From NCBI GenBank assembly GCA_947854175.1, contig CANTYJ010000101.1, forward strand, positions 1 to 58,167: a DNA stretch of 58,167 nt. Direction: 5' to 3'. Position 1 is the first letter of the stretch, and each line of letters opens with the position of its first letter. Shown here piece by piece: positions 57,322 through 58,167 of this stretch. This DNA is from an uncultured Turicimonas sp. Its GTDB lineage: Bacteria; Pseudomonadota; Gammaproteobacteria; Burkholderiales; Burkholderiaceae_F. The notes under the pieces are model-generated. The model made no database searches. It had not been told where the DNA came from and saw only the letters and a program-made list of their open reading frames with translations. Position numbers and translations under genes: made by a program.

Positions 57322-57787
57322 CGCTATGCCTACAATTCAAACAAAGAATCCGTTTGACATCTTTATCATCGGTTTAAGAAAAGGTTTTAATGTTGCGATT
57401 AACAACCTTTTGCCGAATGTTGTGATGGCTTTCGTTCTTGCTTATATTCTTGATTTATTTGGTGTAATGGCTTTCTTAGGAAAAGTCTGTGGACCGGTTA
57501 TGGGAATATTTGATCTTCCGGGTCAGGCAATCACTGTTTTATGTGCCACCTGGTTGTCATGCGGTGCCGGTGTTGGCGTAGCAGCAAGTCTTCTTGCCAC
57601 AGGCACTTTGAATGGTGTTGATGTAACCATTATGTCTCCAGCACTTCTTTTGATGGCTTCCCAGATCCAATACATGGGAAGATTATTAGGTGTTGCAGAA
57701 GTTCCAAAGAAATACTGGCCGCTTTTGATGCTCAATAGTATTTTGATGGCTGTCATCGGAATGCTTCTTATGAGATTGTTTGTCTAA
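57314..57787 (+). CDS. yjiG: Nucleoside-recognition domain membrane protein YjiG-like
   Basis: A 157-residue membrane protein with the second Gate-like domain: FLGKVCGPVMGIFDLPGQAI and SCGAGVGVAASL. Size and order match YjiG (153 residues in E. coli). It forms a pair with the upstream gene, overlapping by 8 bases. The two probably make one membrane complex; the transported compound is not known. Confidence 0.88.
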   Translation: MSNAMPTIQTKNPFDIFIIGLRKGFNVAINNLLPNVVMAFVLAYILDLFGVMAFLGKVCGPVMGIFDLPGQAITVLCATWLSCGAGVGVAASLLATGTLNGVDVTIMSPALLLMASQIQYMGRLLGVAEVPKKYWPLLMLNSILMAVIGMLLMRLFV

Positions 57788-57822
57788 TATATTCATTAGA
57801 TTCTTAAAGATACTTTGGTTTT

Positions 57823-57846
57823 GCCCGGTTTTATCGCCGGGCTTTT
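57823..57846 (+). terminator. Terminator of yjiH-yjiG
   Basis: GCCCGG (57823-57828) pairs with CCGGGC (57837-57842) with an 8-base loop, followed by TTTTCCTTT. Confidence 0.8.
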
Positions 57847-58080
57847 CCTTTATGGGAAAAGGATAGATTTGTGCAAAATGATCTTTTGGAAGCAGACAGA
57901 AAACAAGGAGTTGAACCTTGATGAAGTTAGAAATGAACTTTTCAGAAAAGAAAGATGGAAATCTGGTCGAGTAGCCCGATAGATGGTCGGTAGACAAAAA
58001 ATCAAAAGAAAATCAGAGCCGTTGCCTGGAAATATTGTTTGAGCTCGGATAAAGGTACTTACACGTTTTATGAAAAGAGA
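57847..58080. other. Gene-free stretch before tRNA-Asn
   Basis: No supported gene. Two tiny frames (34 codons from 57878 and 17 codons from 57921, the latter behind AAGGAG) were seen but have no other support. Confidence 0.4.
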
Positions 58081-58081
58081 A

Positions 58082-58106
58082 AAGCCCGAGAGTTAATCAC
58101 GGGCTT
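58082..58106 (-). terminator. Terminator downstream of tRNA-Asn
   Basis: AAGCCCG pairs with CGGGCTT over 7 bp; on the minus strand TTTTCTCTTTTC follows, so it stops the tRNA transcript. Confidence 0.75.
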
Positions 58107-58110
58107 AATC

Positions 58111-58167
58111 TGGCTCCCCGAGTTGGACTTGAACCAACGACCTGCGGATTAACAGTCCGTCGCTCTA
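58111..58167 (-). tRNA. tRNA-Asn (anticodon GTT), 5' part cut by window edge
   Basis: 57 bases are visible on the minus strand, ending in encoded CCA at 58113-58111. The anticodon arm CGGACTGTTAATCCG has anticodon GTT, and the T-arm has GGTTCAAGTCC. The missing part is the 5' acceptor strand and most of the D-arm (about 19 bases), beyond 58167. Confidence 0.9.

Noticed and set aside
57878-57982. Tiny frames of 34 and 17 codons before tRNA-Asn
   Set aside because: One has an AAGGAG site, but neither shows homology, conserved sequence or a promoter. Kept only as a note on the gene-free stretch.

Overview
The window looks like a chromosomal segment of a low-GC (roughly low 40s percent by eye), Gram-negative, probably anaerobic or microaerophilic betaproteobacterium. 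The best guess is a gut Sutterellaceae-type member of the Burkholderiales. This rests on the rplU-rpmA-obgE-proB / rppH-proS block next to ispB and tRNA-Pro, the ffh-ypjD-PP0621-ampD neighbourhood, a trimeric-type porin ending in Phe, a Tol system, and an anaerobic molybdoenzyme operon. The family name is inference; no 16S or marker search was possible. No CRISPR array, insertion sequence, prophage or rRNA operon is visible.

Layout. (1) 1-9.8 kb is a metal and oxidative-stress region: partial rubrerythrin (-), a small DUF6429-type protein (-), a cation/proton antiporter, then an apparent operon of a small anchored DUF6110-like protein, a heavy-metal P-type ATPase with an unusual YSC metal motif, and a small HMA-like membrane protein. 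A porin (-) and feoA-feoA-feoB (+) follow, divergent across an intergenic region with four Fur-box-like sites. (2) 9.9-14.6 kb holds a DMT/DUF486 protein, an argininosuccinate-lyase-superfamily enzyme with an altered catalytic loop coupled to a DcuC-like dicarboxylate carrier, and a convergent LysR regulator. (3) 14.7-24.4 kb is mostly housekeeping: tRNA-Pro, ispB, an M20 amidohydrolase and dctA placed between ispB and rplU, then rplU-rpmA-obgE-proB, rppH and proS. (4) 24.8-28.8 kb is a three-gene Tat-exported molybdopterin oxidoreductase operon of the PsrABC/PhsABC type. (5) 29.3-33.6 kb on the minus strand is ybgC-tolQ-tolR-tolA followed by an MscS-type channel, with no tolB or pal next to it. 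(6) 33.8-40.3 kb is an oligopeptide-type ABC importer with a fused double ATPase and a substrate-binding lipoprotein that also has a C-terminal membrane helix. (7) 40.3-49.3 kb is recC-recB-recD (-). (8) 49.4-53.7 kb is ffh-ruvC-ruvA-ruvB plus an unrecognised 241-residue protein (-). (9) 53.8-58.2 kb holds ypjD, PP0621, ampD, yggT, a small orphan gene (-), yjiH-yjiG and a truncated tRNA-Asn (-).

How they fit together. The first region suggests coordinated iron handling: porin entry and Feo import under Fur-like operators, an ATPase module that may move iron or manganese, and rubrerythrin for peroxide. The lyase-DcuC pair, DctA and the molybdoenzyme operon fit a lifestyle using amino acids, C4-dicarboxylates and alternative electron acceptors. 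Most of the rest is core DNA repair, translation, envelope and protein-targeting machinery. The least explained items are the P-ATPase/HMA/DUF6110 module, the lyase with the replaced catalytic His, and the unknown protein translationally coupled to ruvB.
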